This document shows, one piece after another, positions 16,166 through 24,294 of a stretch of 64,000 nt of DNA. A program made the translations under genes and the position numbers. The stretch's first letter is position 1; each line of letters opens with the position of its first letter. This DNA comes from JACPIL01 sp964362365 (GTDB lineage Archaea; Nanobdellota; Nanobdellia; Woesearchaeales; GW2011-AR9): positions 13,306 through 77,305 of the forward strand of contig CAYIEF010000001.1 in the NCBI GenBank assembly GCA_964362365.1. Reading direction: 5' to 3'. The notes beneath the pieces are model-generated. The model did not search any database, was not told the origin of the DNA, and was given only the letters and a program-made list of their open reading frames with translations.

Positions 16166-16621
16166 ATGGGGATATTAAATCATCTTTTTGGCTCAAAAGA
16201 GTCTATCGCAAAAGAAATTGAAGCAGATGAAGAAGCTATTATCAAGCATTGGAAACATTATCTTGGCACAATTCCTAGAAAGAAGGAGATTATTGCAAAA
16301 CTTAAGTTAGATAATAAGTTCCAAATCAACTTACGGGAATTAAAAAAATTATTAGATTTGGAATTGGTAGACATTTCTGATGAAGAAAAGGAGGAATCAG
16401 AACTGATATCTGATTTGGAAGCGATAGGACACTCTCAAAAAGTAAAAAGAGTACACTAATTAGAACAGTGTTTGGGATATGCAGAAACAAAATTCGAATA
16501 TGTTTATGGATTGTTACATCAGCTACATTCTATATTAAAATCACAAATTCACATAGTCATTAAACTGCAAATTGGAGCAAAGGACACTGAGAAGTTAATA
16601 TCACATCTTCAATCACAATAA
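16166..16621 (+). pseudogene. Small unknown ORF interrupted by in-frame TAA
   Basis: A 97-residue frame (starting MGILNHLFGSKES) ends at a TAA at 16457-16459. The same frame then stays open for another 53 codons to a TAA at 16619-16621. The continuation (CLGYAETKFEYVYGLL...) has the same charged, helical character. The simplest reading is an ancestral gene of about 150 aa cut by a nonsense change. The 97-aa part may still be translated. I recognise no domain. It lies inside the inverted-repeat cassette. Confidence 0.5.
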
Positions 16622-16691
16622 AATAGGGAAAATAGAAACATTTCGTAGTTTATTCTTGGCACTCATTAAAGGAGAGCATATAATAAGAACT

Positions 16692-17015
16692 ATGGATTCT
16701 AGAGAGAAACGATTACTTAAAAAAATGCAGAAAGGAATTAGTAAAATATTCTCTAATGAAATTAACGAAGGAATAACTTACGAATGGGCAATGGCTGTTT
16801 TTAATGCGATTGAAGACAGGGTACATGAAGGAGTTGCTAATGGAATGTTTCCGGGATATCATCCAGATATTGATTTTGAATTTGCAAATAGGCCAGAATT
16901 TGTTGATTTAGTCAGAGAAAGCATACAGACTTTAAGAAAAAGGAAAGTTTCAGAGCAAATGATCAACGTATTTGTGCATCTGTTCAGAGAATGGTATAAC
17001 CACGAGCGAGATTAA
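16692..17015 (+). CDS. Hypothetical helical protein in cassette, 107-119 aa
   Basis: A charged, helical protein with no family I recognise. ATG at 16692 gives 107 aa; a TTG at 16656 would give 119 aa, and an AAAGGAGAG ribosome-like site lies between the two. The middle part (YEWAMAVFNAIEDRV) is amphipathic. The gene ends 6 bases before the right inverted-repeat block, so it fills the cassette to its edge. AT-rich codon use differs from the flanking corA and antiporter genes. Confidence 0.5.
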   Translation: MDSREKRLLKKMQKGISKIFSNEINEGITYEWAMAVFNAIEDRVHEGVANGMFPGYHPDIDFEFANRPEFVDLVRESIQTLRKRKVSEQMINVFVHLFREWYNHERD

Positions 17016-17144
17016 CATTAGAACGCCAAAGCCCCTTTCTAGTTATAAGGACTCCAAATTTATGGAATATAACCTATTTTCTCAGTTCCAAAGGCATTGC
17101 TTTTAGAAACGTTAAAAAACACCAAAATTATCCTTCTCTAAAAG

Positions 17145-18347
17145 ATGGTGTCGCCCTTTGTTATGCTCTTGGTTGCTCTTCTGCTAGCTTTTGCTATATC
17201 AGAAGTATTAAAGCGCACCTTGGGCATTCCCCGAGTGATCGGACAGGTCGGTGCAGGAATAATTTTAGGCATAACTTTCTTCAAATCTTTTCTGTTTAGC
17301 CAGGAAAATCTGGATGTACTTTCATTTCTTGCTAATTTTGGAGTGATCCTTTTGTTTTATTATGTAGGGTTAGAGACCAATTTTTCCATCTTCAAAAAAA
17401 ATGCCAGGCGTTCTTTGTCGATCTCTCTTGTAAACACTACTCTTCCTCTCGTCCTCGGCTTTGTTGTAATGAAGTATGTATTTGAGTTCAATGCTATCGT
17501 CAGCTTGATAATAGGTGTTGCTCTTTCTGTCAGCGCCGTAGCGATCTCTGCCGGCATGCTGGAGGAATTAGGATTAGCTAAATCAAAGTTAGGAAGCGCC
17601 ATCATCAGCGCAGGTACCGTTGATGATTTAGTTGAATTGATCTTGATCAGCATTCTTCTCTCCTTTTTCCAGGTCGCGATTACCGATATACCTCCCAACT
17701 ATATGGTGCTGGGGCTGCTCTTGTTTGTAGCATCTGTAGTGGTCGCCAGGATCTGGTTTATTCCCTATACCATCAGATTTTTCGACCGGGAGAAATCTAG
17801 CACAGCCAGGTTTACTGGCTCCCTGCTGATAGTGTTGTTGATCGCCTCGCTTTCAGAATTATTGGGCATGGGTTTTATCATCGGAGCGATGGTCGCCGGC
17901 ATGATCGTGCGGCAGACTATTTTCAAAGACGTGCACATTCCCGATTGGGAAGAGCATGATATCGCTAAATCCATCCATATCGTGGCCTTTGGATTTTTAA
18001 TACCGTTGTTTTTCATCTGGGTAGGACTGAATACAGATATCGGGAGCCTTGGTTCAAACTTATTCTTTGTGGTCATCCTTATCTTTATCTCCTTATTAGG
18101 AACGGTAGGAGGAACTACGGCTGCAGTATTGCTCAATAAAGGAAGTCTTCGTGAAGGCATGATCATTGGCTGGGGTCTCACTCCTAAAGGAGACGTGGAA
18201 TTAGGAATTGCTACTTTAGCACTAAAAGCAGGGATCATCACCCCGGCGATCTTCGCCGCACTCGTAGTGATGTCTATGTTCACCACCTTCATTTCTCCCC
18301 TGATGTTCAAGTATCTAGTAAGTACGTCTAAGAGAAAGATTGCGTAA
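17145..18347 (+). CDS. CPA2-family cation:proton antiporter (Kef/NapA type)
   Basis: 400 aa, almost entirely membrane helices (about 11-12), the length of the transport core without a C-terminal TrkA domain. The paired acids of the ion site appear in SAGTVDDLVELI (near residues 157-161). GIPRVIGQVGAGIILG near the N-terminus is the typical first-helix motif. Members exchange Na+ or K+ for H+. It follows the inverted-repeat cassette and has its own AT-rich promoter region. Which cation is moved cannot be told. Confidence 0.88.
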   Translation: MVSPFVMLLVALLLAFAISEVLKRTLGIPRVIGQVGAGIILGITFFKSFLFSQENLDVLSFLANFGVILLFYYVGLETNFSIFKKNARRSLSISLVNTTLPLVLGFVVMKYVFEFNAIVSLIIGVALSVSAVAISAGMLEELGLAKSKLGSAIISAGTVDDLVELILISILLSFFQVAITDIPPNYMVLGLLLFVASVVVARIWFIPYTIRFFDREKSSTARFTGSLLIVLLIASLSELLGMGFIIGAMVAGMIVRQTIFKDVHIPDWEEHDIAKSIHIVAFGFLIPLFFIWVGLNTDIGSLGSNLFFVVILIFISLLGTVGGTTAAVLLNKGSLREGMIIGWGLTPKGDVELGIATLALKAGIITPAIFAALVVMSMFTTFISPLMFKYLVSTSKRKIA

Positions 18348-18399
18348 GAAAAAGATTTTAAGCGTAGTTTTATAAAGAAAACTAATTCCGCCAGTAGGT

Positions 18400-19395
18400 A
18401 TGAAACCCTTAGTTGCGTTAGTTCTGTTAACTCTGCTCTTAAGCGGCTGTTCAACTGGGAAAGGAATAGCCAACGCGGAAACCTACCTCCAAGATCAAGG
18501 TACAATAGAAGTTTACTTCTGCCCCCGTGAAGATTGTGAAGGTGTATTAATCTCTTTCTTAGATTCCGCTGAACAGTCGATCCATTGCGCCTTGTTTGAT
18601 GTTGGACTGAAGTCAGTGCAAGAAAAATTATTAGAAAAAGAAAAGAGCATTGAAGTACTGATAGCTACCGATAATGATTACTTGAAGAAATTTAATCATC
18701 CTTTTGTCAAGGCCGATTCATACGGCTTAATGCACAACAAGTTCTGTGTTATTGATGGAAAGAAGATTAGCACCGGCTCTATGAATCCCACGGAAAATGA
18801 TGCGCATAAGAACAATAATAATCTGCTCTTGATAGAATCGTCAATGATAGCGCAGAATTATGAAGATGAATTCCAGGAATTATGGAGGGGAAATTTTAAG
18901 AAAGGAAATAAAGTACAAAACCCAAAAATTACGCTACATAATGGAGAAACAAAGGAGATACGTGTAGAAACATATTTCTGTCCGGAAGATGCCTGCGCGG
19001 AACAGGTTAAAGAAGAATTGCAGAAAGCAGAAGTATCAATTCATTTCATGACCTTCTCATTCACTCATGATGGGATTGCTAATATACTTTTGTTAAAAAA
19101 TCTTGATGATCTGGAAGTCAAAGGAGCGATGGAAGTGAAACAAATTTCAGAATACTCGGAATTCAATCGCTTATTGCAAAACCATATAGATGTCCGCAAG
19201 GATGGAAATAAGAATAATCTGCACCATAAAGTCTTCATTGTCGATGAAAAAACTGTAATTACCGGGTCGTTTAATCCTACTGCCAATGGTGATAAACATA
19301 ACGATGAAAATGTGATCATTATCGAAGACGAAGAGATTGCCAAAAGATTTGTGGAAGAGTTTTGGAAAGTGTATAGGGAAAGCTCTTCACCCTAA
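18400..19395 (+). CDS. Phospholipase D-family lipoprotein
   Basis: 331 aa with a lipoprotein signal (LLLSGCSTG, Cys at residue 18). It has two phospholipase D (HKD) motifs: HNKFCVID with TGSMNPT near residue 110-130, and HHKVFIVD with TGSFNPT near residue 270-290. The two halves therefore form one active site. It would act outside the cell as a phosphodiesterase on lipid or nucleic acid. TATA box TTTTATAAAG lies about 30 bases before the ATG, so it is probably leaderless. Its 3' end overlaps convergent nurA by 9 bases. Confidence 0.9.
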   Translation: MKPLVALVLLTLLLSGCSTGKGIANAETYLQDQGTIEVYFCPREDCEGVLISFLDSAEQSIHCALFDVGLKSVQEKLLEKEKSIEVLIATDNDYLKKFNHPFVKADSYGLMHNKFCVIDGKKISTGSMNPTENDAHKNNNNLLLIESSMIAQNYEDEFQELWRGNFKKGNKVQNPKITLHNGETKEIRVETYFCPEDACAEQVKEELQKAEVSIHFMTFSFTHDGIANILLLKNLDDLEVKGAMEVKQISEYSEFNRLLQNHIDVRKDGNKNNLHHKVFIVDEKTVITGSFNPTANGDKHNDENVIIIEDEEIAKRFVEEFWKVYRESSSP

Positions 19396-20328
19396 CCGGT
19401 CCAATATATCATGCGCATTGGTGGCAGATAGGTATTCCGTAATCTCTTTATTCTCTGCTTTTAATAAAATATTCATCCTCAATGATTTCTGTTCTTCATT
19501 GCTGACCCTGGCGAACCGGTCAACCGCAATCAAACCATAAGGATATCCTAAAAATAAAGCATCGGTGCTGTTTTCTGCTAAAAGCGGCAGGAATTCCTCG
19601 CTGCCGGTAAAACGAAAAACATGTTTTGATTTTACATGAAGCTTGACAAAGTAAGTATTATTTTCTACATAATAACTCCAACAACTAATTGGCCCTAACT
19701 TATTCAATAGAATTAGGGGAGAATTCCCTGAAGCCGTAAACAAAGAAGACGATTTGGCTAAAGCGCATACCTGTGCGGGAAGCCTAGAAAGGTATTTTTC
19801 TTCATTGCGATAAGAAGATTCTAAGGTCCCGTCAAGCACGATAATATCAGCATCAACCTTACCGCATAAAGAAAGTTCGGCAAAGCGTCTGGCCATAGAG
19901 GCTACAGCATTTATGGAAGCTCGTTCCATGCCTATTTTGATAGTGGCATCGGTAGAAGAAATCTCCAGATCTTTTTCATCTATCAATGGTTGCTCCGTGA
20001 AAAATAATTTTGACTCATAAAAAACTTCTTCTTTCTCATATTTGGCGGCCGTCAAAAGATAGAACTCGTGTTTGTGATTTTTAATTATTTTATTATCTCG
20101 ATATACTAAAGCGCCGATTCTGATGAAACTGAGACAGAAATTTCCTGCTGAAATAATTTCTGCCTGGCCGCCGTCGATGAAAGCGATTGATCTTTGGGAA
20201 GAATGTTCTGGAATTGGTTGGAAATGGTCTTTGTTGATTTCAATTACTTTATTGTTGAAAAGAATCCTGTCTGAAATGGGAAACTGCTGGATTTTTCCGA
20301 TTAAATAGGTAGATATTTCTTTTAACAT
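19387..20328 (-). CDS. nurA: DNA end-resection nuclease NurA
   Basis: 313 aa. NurA is a 5'-3' nuclease that works with the HerA helicase at double-strand breaks. The metal-binding acids are visible in IAFIDGGQ (Asp51) and VLDGTLES (about Asp167). The C-terminal GYPYGLIAVDRFARVS and ATNAHDILDRL blocks are typical. No herA gene lies beside it in this window, unlike in many archaea. The gene converges on the PLD lipoprotein gene and is followed upstream by tRNA-Thr. Confidence 0.88.
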   Translation of the reverse strand: MLKEISTYLIGKIQQFPISDRILFNNKVIEINKDHFQPIPEHSSQRSIAFIDGGQAEIISAGNFCLSFIRIGALVYRDNKIIKNHKHEFYLLTAAKYEKEEVFYESKLFFTEQPLIDEKDLEISSTDATIKIGMERASINAVASMARRFAELSLCGKVDADIIVLDGTLESSYRNEEKYLSRLPAQVCALAKSSSLFTASGNSPLILLNKLGPISCWSYYVENNTYFVKLHVKSKHVFRFTGSEEFLPLLAENSTDALFLGYPYGLIAVDRFARVSNEEQKSLRMNILLKAENKEITEYLSATNAHDILDRLG

Positions 20329-20404
20329 GGAAAAAGGAAAAGCCCTCGGCGAGTAAACAAAAGGACTACGCCTTTTGAACTCTCCTCAGTCTTTTTGATA
20401 AAAA

Positions 20405-20475
20405 GCCCCCGGGGAGATTTGAACTCCCGACCTTTACCTTACCAAGGTAACGCCATACCGCTAGGCCACGAGGGC
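20405..20475 (-). tRNA. tRNA-Thr (anticodon GGT)
   Basis: The minus strand folds as a complete 71-base cloverleaf. The acceptor stem is GCCCTCG/CGGGGGC with one G-T pair. The anticodon arm is TTACC/GGTAA with loop TTGGTAA. The T-arm contains GTTCAAATC. The anticodon GGT reads ACC threonine codons. The gene has no encoded CCA. Its first 15 bases are also the end of the homing-endonuclease-like ORF lying upstream. Confidence 0.95.
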
Positions 20476-21099
20476 AACTTTAGACATATGTCTTTTATTC
20501 GAGAATCCTATTTGTTTTAAAAACCTTTCCAGCTGTTCATGGCCGTAAATTTCTAAGGTATTTCGTTTGCCGTCTCTATTACTTTTATCAACATACAAGC
20601 TAAACTCTTGAGAGAGGTGCTTCTCTAATTGGGTTATCAACGGAATACTTGCTATCTGGATAGTGATTCTTGGATATGGCCTTTTGTATTTTTTCCTATT
20701 ATCAAAAAACAAACAACCATCGGTATCAAAAATTCCCCTGATAGTTGAATACAACAATTGCTTATCTTGTTCTATTATCAAAGGAATCTTGACCGTCCTT
20801 GTTTTGATTCCAGGTAGAAAACCCAAAGATAACAAGAAATCAGCAAGTTCTGGAGAGTAAAAACGAAGCTGTAAAGTATTTTCATCTTTTCTGTAACAGA
20901 GTGATGGTTTTGCGGAAGGAAAATATTTCTTAACAATGGAAACTAAATGAAATTTCAGATAATCTTCATCGAGAATAGCATTACCTGTTACGCCTACTAC
21001 GATGCCTTTTTTACCGTATCTACTAAGGTAACCATCGCCAATAAACGCACCTACTAATTCGCACAATTCGCTATTGAGTTTTAACATTTCTTGTTCCAT
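20461..21099 (-). CDS. LAGLIDADG homing endonuclease overlapping tRNA-Thr
   Basis: 212 aa with two LAGLIDADG helices: ELVGAFIGDG (residues 14-23) and TIRGIFDTDG (119-128), each ending in the catalytic Asp. This is a single-chain two-motif enzyme that cuts long DNA sites. It is a free-standing ORF, not within an intron. Its last four codons and stop (GCC CTC GTG GCC TAG) are the first 15 bases of tRNA-Thr. The tRNA 5' half therefore supplies the C-terminus. This suggests insertion at or selection for the tRNA target. Confidence 0.9.
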   Translation of the reverse strand: MEQEMLKLNSELCELVGAFIGDGYLSRYGKKGIVVGVTGNAILDEDYLKFHLVSIVKKYFPSAKPSLCYRKDENTLQLRFYSPELADFLLSLGFLPGIKTRTVKIPLIIEQDKQLLYSTIRGIFDTDGCLFFDNRKKYKRPYPRITIQIASIPLITQLEKHLSQEFSLYVDKSNRDGKRNTLEIYGHEQLERFLKQIGFSNKRHMSKVALVA

Positions 21100-21215
21100 T
21101 TTTTCACAACCTCAAAAATGGAATGTAGAATGTTTAAAAATCTTAGCTTGATTTGCTGGCTTAAATATTCCTATTTCGACAACCATAAAAGTATTTGAAT
21201 CATTTCTTTACAAAA

Positions 21216-21457
21216 ATGCCAAGTGAATTAAGTCTGGATTATATCTGTTATTTGGAACAAAAGTGGAAGAGCTATACGCAAGTACGACCCTTGGGATCCG
21301 CGAAAGAGAATTCTTGAACAAGATATAAGAGATACTTTAGATGACATGAAAAATGAAACAAAAGTTGGAATAATGCTCTATGATCTTTTTGCCGGCCTTC
21401 ATTCGAAAGCTGAGGGTGAATTACAAGCTTACAAACGGTTTCTGCTCAGAAGATAAA
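21216..21457 (+). pseudogene. Frameshifted small ORF remnant
   Basis: ATG at 21216 opens a frame (MPSELSLDYICYLEQKW) that stops after 34 codons. A second frame, open from about 21238 to the TAA at 21455-21457, continues with a charged helical sequence (KYDPWDPRKR, ETKVGIMLYDLF). Joining the two needs one frameshift near 21280. It looks like a decayed gene of about 80 aa squeezed between the homing endonuclease promoter and tRNA-Leu. No family recognised. Confidence 0.35.
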
Positions 21458-21462
21458 AAAAG

Positions 21463-21604
21463 TGCGGGGAAGGAGATTTGAACTCCCGAATCCACTAAGG
21501 AACAGGATACCTTCCTTTTTCAGCAGATTTAGTCTTCATGCTGGTCTTAAGTTTCGCCGAGCTTACGCTCACCTGCGCATTTGGCCAGGCTTTGCTATCC
21601 CCGC
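21463..21604 (-). tRNA. tRNA-Leu (probably TAA) with one or two introns
   Basis: 142 bases. The acceptor stem GCGGGGA/TCCCCGC, the D-arm with GCCTGGCC, the long variable arm and the T-arm (GTTCAAATC) match archaeal tRNA-Leu. The anticodon arm is interrupted. A mature loop CTTAAGA (anticodon TAA) can be rebuilt by removing about 19 bases before it and 37 bases after it. This leaves an 86-base tRNA, the expected size. Exact splice sites are inferred; a single non-standard intron is possible. Splicing would need the archaeal endonuclease and RtcB. Confidence 0.75.
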
Positions 21605-21711
21605 ATAGGCAAAAACTAAAACAAGCCTTTCATTTATAAAATATTCCGTTTTATTGTTTTCATATATACTATATCAATAATCATTATAAAATAGATTTCC
21701 TTTCTAGCTTT

Positions 21712-22323
21712 ATGGTAAAAGTCCAGGTATTCGACACTCTGGAGAAAGCAGTAATAAGATTAGATTCTCTTTTTCATAAAAATAAGCTGGTCTGGGTAGC
21801 TATGACCAGTGAGTTTAAAGCTCGAGAAAAAATGTATAGAAAAAGCGCAGCCTATCAAAAGCAACATGGCACGGATCTTACTGCGCCGCTTACCATGGAG
21901 GAAACATTTGTCTTGGGAGCAAATGTTGGCAAAGGGGAAGAAGTAAGCTCTTTCCCATATTTAATCGCGCAGGGAATCAGCGGATACGGATTTTACCTGA
22001 ATCTGATGGATCTAGATACTGCTGAATTTCACGGCCCTTATGATTCTATCACGTCTTTAGTAGAAGCCACACGCCAGACTAACAATAGGAAGAATTATTC
22101 ACACTTGGGCATAAAAGTATCTCCTATTTATTATACGGTCAGGCAGCCTTTTACGTACTCGGAATCAGAGAAAAATGATCTCAAAAAAGCGATGGGGTTT
22201 TCCAGTTTAACTTCAGAAAGCCAGGAAACTCTTGAAAAATACTTAGATAACTATGTAGAACGCTGCCTCAGTACAGAAGAAATACAAGAATTCGTGAGGG
22301 GGCATACTAAATTCTTAAATTGA
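21712..22323 (+). CDS. Hypothetical protein, 203 aa, upstream of aromatic amino acid operon
   Basis: A soluble protein with no motif I recognise. It has mixed alpha/beta character with Tyr-rich central stretches (GYGFYLNLMDLD). TATA box CATTATAAAATAG lies about 25 bases before the ATG, so it is likely leaderless. The chorismate mutase gene follows after 43 bases on the same strand. Co-transcription with the aroQ-tyrA-pheA genes is possible but not shown. Confidence 0.5.
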   Translation: MVKVQVFDTLEKAVIRLDSLFHKNKLVWVAMTSEFKAREKMYRKSAAYQKQHGTDLTAPLTMEETFVLGANVGKGEEVSSFPYLIAQGISGYGFYLNLMDLDTAEFHGPYDSITSLVEATRQTNNRKNYSHLGIKVSPIYYTVRQPFTYSESEKNDLKKAMGFSSLTSESQETLEKYLDNYVERCLSTEEIQEFVRGHTKFLN

Positions 22324-22366
22324 TTAGAAGCAATAAATTTATGTATTACTAAATAAAAAAAAGGCT

Positions 22367-22624
22367 ATGTTAGAAAAAGCTAGAACAGAAATTGATGAAA
22401 TTGATGCTAAGATATTAGAGTTACTTGCCGAACGATTAAAGATTTGTACGCAATTAGGCAAGTACAAAAAACAACATGCCTTACCAATTCAAAACAAAGA
22501 GCGAGAAAAAGAAGTTATCAGAGAACGAACGCAGAAATTTAAGGAGCTTGGTTACGCTGATGAAAAATTTGTGTCTGAACTTTTTGAAATGATAATGAAA
22601 AAATCGCGGGAAGTGCAGAAATGA
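22367..22624 (+). CDS. aroQ: Chorismate mutase (AroQ type)
   Basis: 85 aa, the size of a stand-alone AroQ monomer with three helices. It converts chorismate to prephenate, the branch point to Phe and Tyr. Diagnostic features are IDEIDAKILELLAERLKI with the helix-1 Arg, KYKKQH and the charged second helix with REKEVIRER. It overlaps tyrA by 4 bases (ATGA), so it is the first gene of a compact tyrosine/phenylalanine operon. Confidence 0.92.
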   Translation: MLEKARTEIDEIDAKILELLAERLKICTQLGKYKKQHALPIQNKEREKEVIRERTQKFKELGYADEKFVSELFEMIMKKSREVQK

Positions 22625-23451
22625 GCTACGAACCAACCGACCAGCCAAAAACAATTTCCATTATTGGCGGTAGAGGAAAAATGGGGTCTTTATTTGCTAG
22701 AAGTTTCCGGGAACAAGGATACAGAGTTTTGGTTTCCGATGAAAACAATTCTAATAATATCCCACTGGCGCAGCAGGGAGAGGTAGTGATTGTTTCGGTG
22801 CCAATAGAAAGAACAGTTGAAGTAGTCAAGGAAATAGGCCCCCAGGTAAGAACAGATTCTCTGCTTACTGATTTTACTTCTGTGAAGGCAAAACCAGTAG
22901 CAGCAATGTTAACTTATTCTCGGGCCGAGGTTATCGGCGGTCATCCGCTATTTGGTCCGAGCATAGAAAAATTTCACAACCAAAATATGATCCTTTGTCC
23001 GGCACGAGGTAAAGATTCTCTCTCCTGGTATAGTACGGCATTGGAAAAGCTGGGATTGAAAGTTACATTCATGGACCCCAAAGAACATGACCAAACCATG
23101 GCTATGGTGCAGTGTTTAACTCACTTCTCCAATATTGTTTTTGCTTCTGCTATTTCCGCAATGGATTACCAGTATGATCAGCAAGATGCCACTACTCCAG
23201 CCTACCTCCTTCGCCTTTATGCTGCAGCGCGAATGCTCACGCAAGATCCTTCTCTATATGCAGGAATTCTAATTGAAAATCCTTTTGCACGTGAAGCAAT
23301 AAATGCCTACAGCAATGCGGTTAAAGAAATAAGCACTTTAGTGCATGAATCAAAAAAAGAGGGATTAGAAAGTTTGCTTAATGCTCTTCAAGAACGGTTT
23401 AGAGATCATCCCGTCCTGGAGAAAAAAAAGGCGGAGATTATTGATGAGTAA
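22621..23451 (+). CDS. tyrA: Prephenate dehydrogenase
   Basis: 276 aa. TyrA oxidatively decarboxylates prephenate to 4-hydroxyphenylpyruvate for tyrosine. The NAD(P)-binding Rossmann motif is GGRGKMGS (residues 17-24). The GGHPLFGPS block (about 100-108) holds the catalytic His. The helical C-terminal dimer domain follows. There is no fused chorismate mutase because that enzyme is the separate upstream gene. Its end overlaps the pheA start by 8 bases. Confidence 0.93.
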   Translation: MSYEPTDQPKTISIIGGRGKMGSLFARSFREQGYRVLVSDENNSNNIPLAQQGEVVIVSVPIERTVEVVKEIGPQVRTDSLLTDFTSVKAKPVAAMLTYSRAEVIGGHPLFGPSIEKFHNQNMILCPARGKDSLSWYSTALEKLGLKVTFMDPKEHDQTMAMVQCLTHFSNIVFASAISAMDYQYDQQDATTPAYLLRLYAAARMLTQDPSLYAGILIENPFAREAINAYSNAVKEISTLVHESKKEGLESLLNALQERFRDHPVLEKKKAEIIDE

Positions 23452-24247
23452 AATTGCTGTTCTCGGCCCAGAATATAGTTATTCTCATCTAGTGGGCTTG
23501 AAAATATTTTCTGAACAAGAGTTACTTCTTTGCAACAGGATCGAAGATGTGTTTAAGGCTGTTGCTGAGAAGAAAACGGAAAAGGGAATAATTCCCATCG
23601 AAAACATGCTGCAAGGGAGCGTTAGAGAAAGCATTCTTGGCCTGTTGAAATATAAAGTAAAAATCAATGAGGCTTATACGGTTCCGATACGGCACTGCCT
23701 AGCGGGGCAAAAGCAAAATTACAGTAAAATAGTTTCCCATCAGCAAGCATTAGGGCAATGTTCAGGATTCTTGTCAGGAAAAGAGATCATTGAAGCATCG
23801 AGCACTTCCAAAGCGATGGAAACTGCTGCCCAAAATCAAGCATTTGCAGCTATCGGTTCTAAGGAAGCAGCAGAGCATTATGGATTACGCCTTCTCCAAG
23901 AAAACATTGAAGACAATCATGATAATGTGACTAGATTTTTAGTTATTTCTTTGGAAGAGACAAAAATTGCTGAAAAAAACAGCTCAATGACGTCAAGTTT
24001 ATTGCTTACACCTAAAGATGACCGCCCTGGACTGTTATTTTTGCTGCTGGCGCCATTTGCGGCGCAGAACATTAACTTAGTAAAGATTGAGTCACTGCCT
24101 TCCGGAAGAAAGATGGGAGAATATGTTTTTTATATTGAGATAGAAGGGGATGTTCATGAAGAGCGAGTAAAAGCTGCCCTGGACTTTTTAAGGAATAGCA
24201 TTGAAGTGTATTCGTTAGGTTCGTACGAAGTACGGGATTTTGAATAA
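23444..24247 (+). CDS. pheA: Prephenate dehydratase with ACT domain
   Basis: 267 aa from the ATG at 23444, which gives the normal start MSKIAVLGPEYSYSH; the longer upstream frame only reads through tyrA. The PDT domain shows GIIPIENMLQGSV and the catalytic block DNVTRFLVI (about residues 157-165). The C-terminal ACT domain contains the ESLPSGRK motif that binds phenylalanine for feedback inhibition. With AroQ and TyrA it completes the route from chorismate to both aromatic keto acids. Confidence 0.94.
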   Translation: MSKIAVLGPEYSYSHLVGLKIFSEQELLLCNRIEDVFKAVAEKKTEKGIIPIENMLQGSVRESILGLLKYKVKINEAYTVPIRHCLAGQKQNYSKIVSHQQALGQCSGFLSGKEIIEASSTSKAMETAAQNQAFAAIGSKEAAEHYGLRLLQENIEDNHDNVTRFLVISLEETKIAEKNSSMTSSLLLTPKDDRPGLLFLLLAPFAAQNINLVKIESLPSGRKMGEYVFYIEIEGDVHEERVKAALDFLRNSIEVYSLGSYEVRDFE

Positions 24248-24294
24248 AGTGTATATACGCAACGCTTATATTTAGCTAAGAAACTTTATTTTAA

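Larger units (their letters stand above)
16050..17062. mobile_element. Inverted-repeat-bounded cassette with small ORFs
   Basis: Two sequence blocks occur at both ends in opposite orientation. Block 1, TAAATTTGGAGTCC, is at 16050-16063; its complement GGACTCCAAATTTA is at 17049-17062. Block 2, AAGGGGGCTTTGGCGTT, is at 16105-16121; its complement, with one G fewer, is at 17022-17038. The left end carries about 25 extra bases between the blocks. The roughly 900 bases inside are AT-rich and hold only two small ORFs of unknown type. This looks like a mobile or captured cassette with terminal inverted repeats, but no transposase is present. Confidence 0.5.

Noticed and set aside
17765..18505. 246-aa minus-strand ORF
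   Set aside because: It runs antisense through the antiporter and into the PLD gene; composition is that of a shadow frame.
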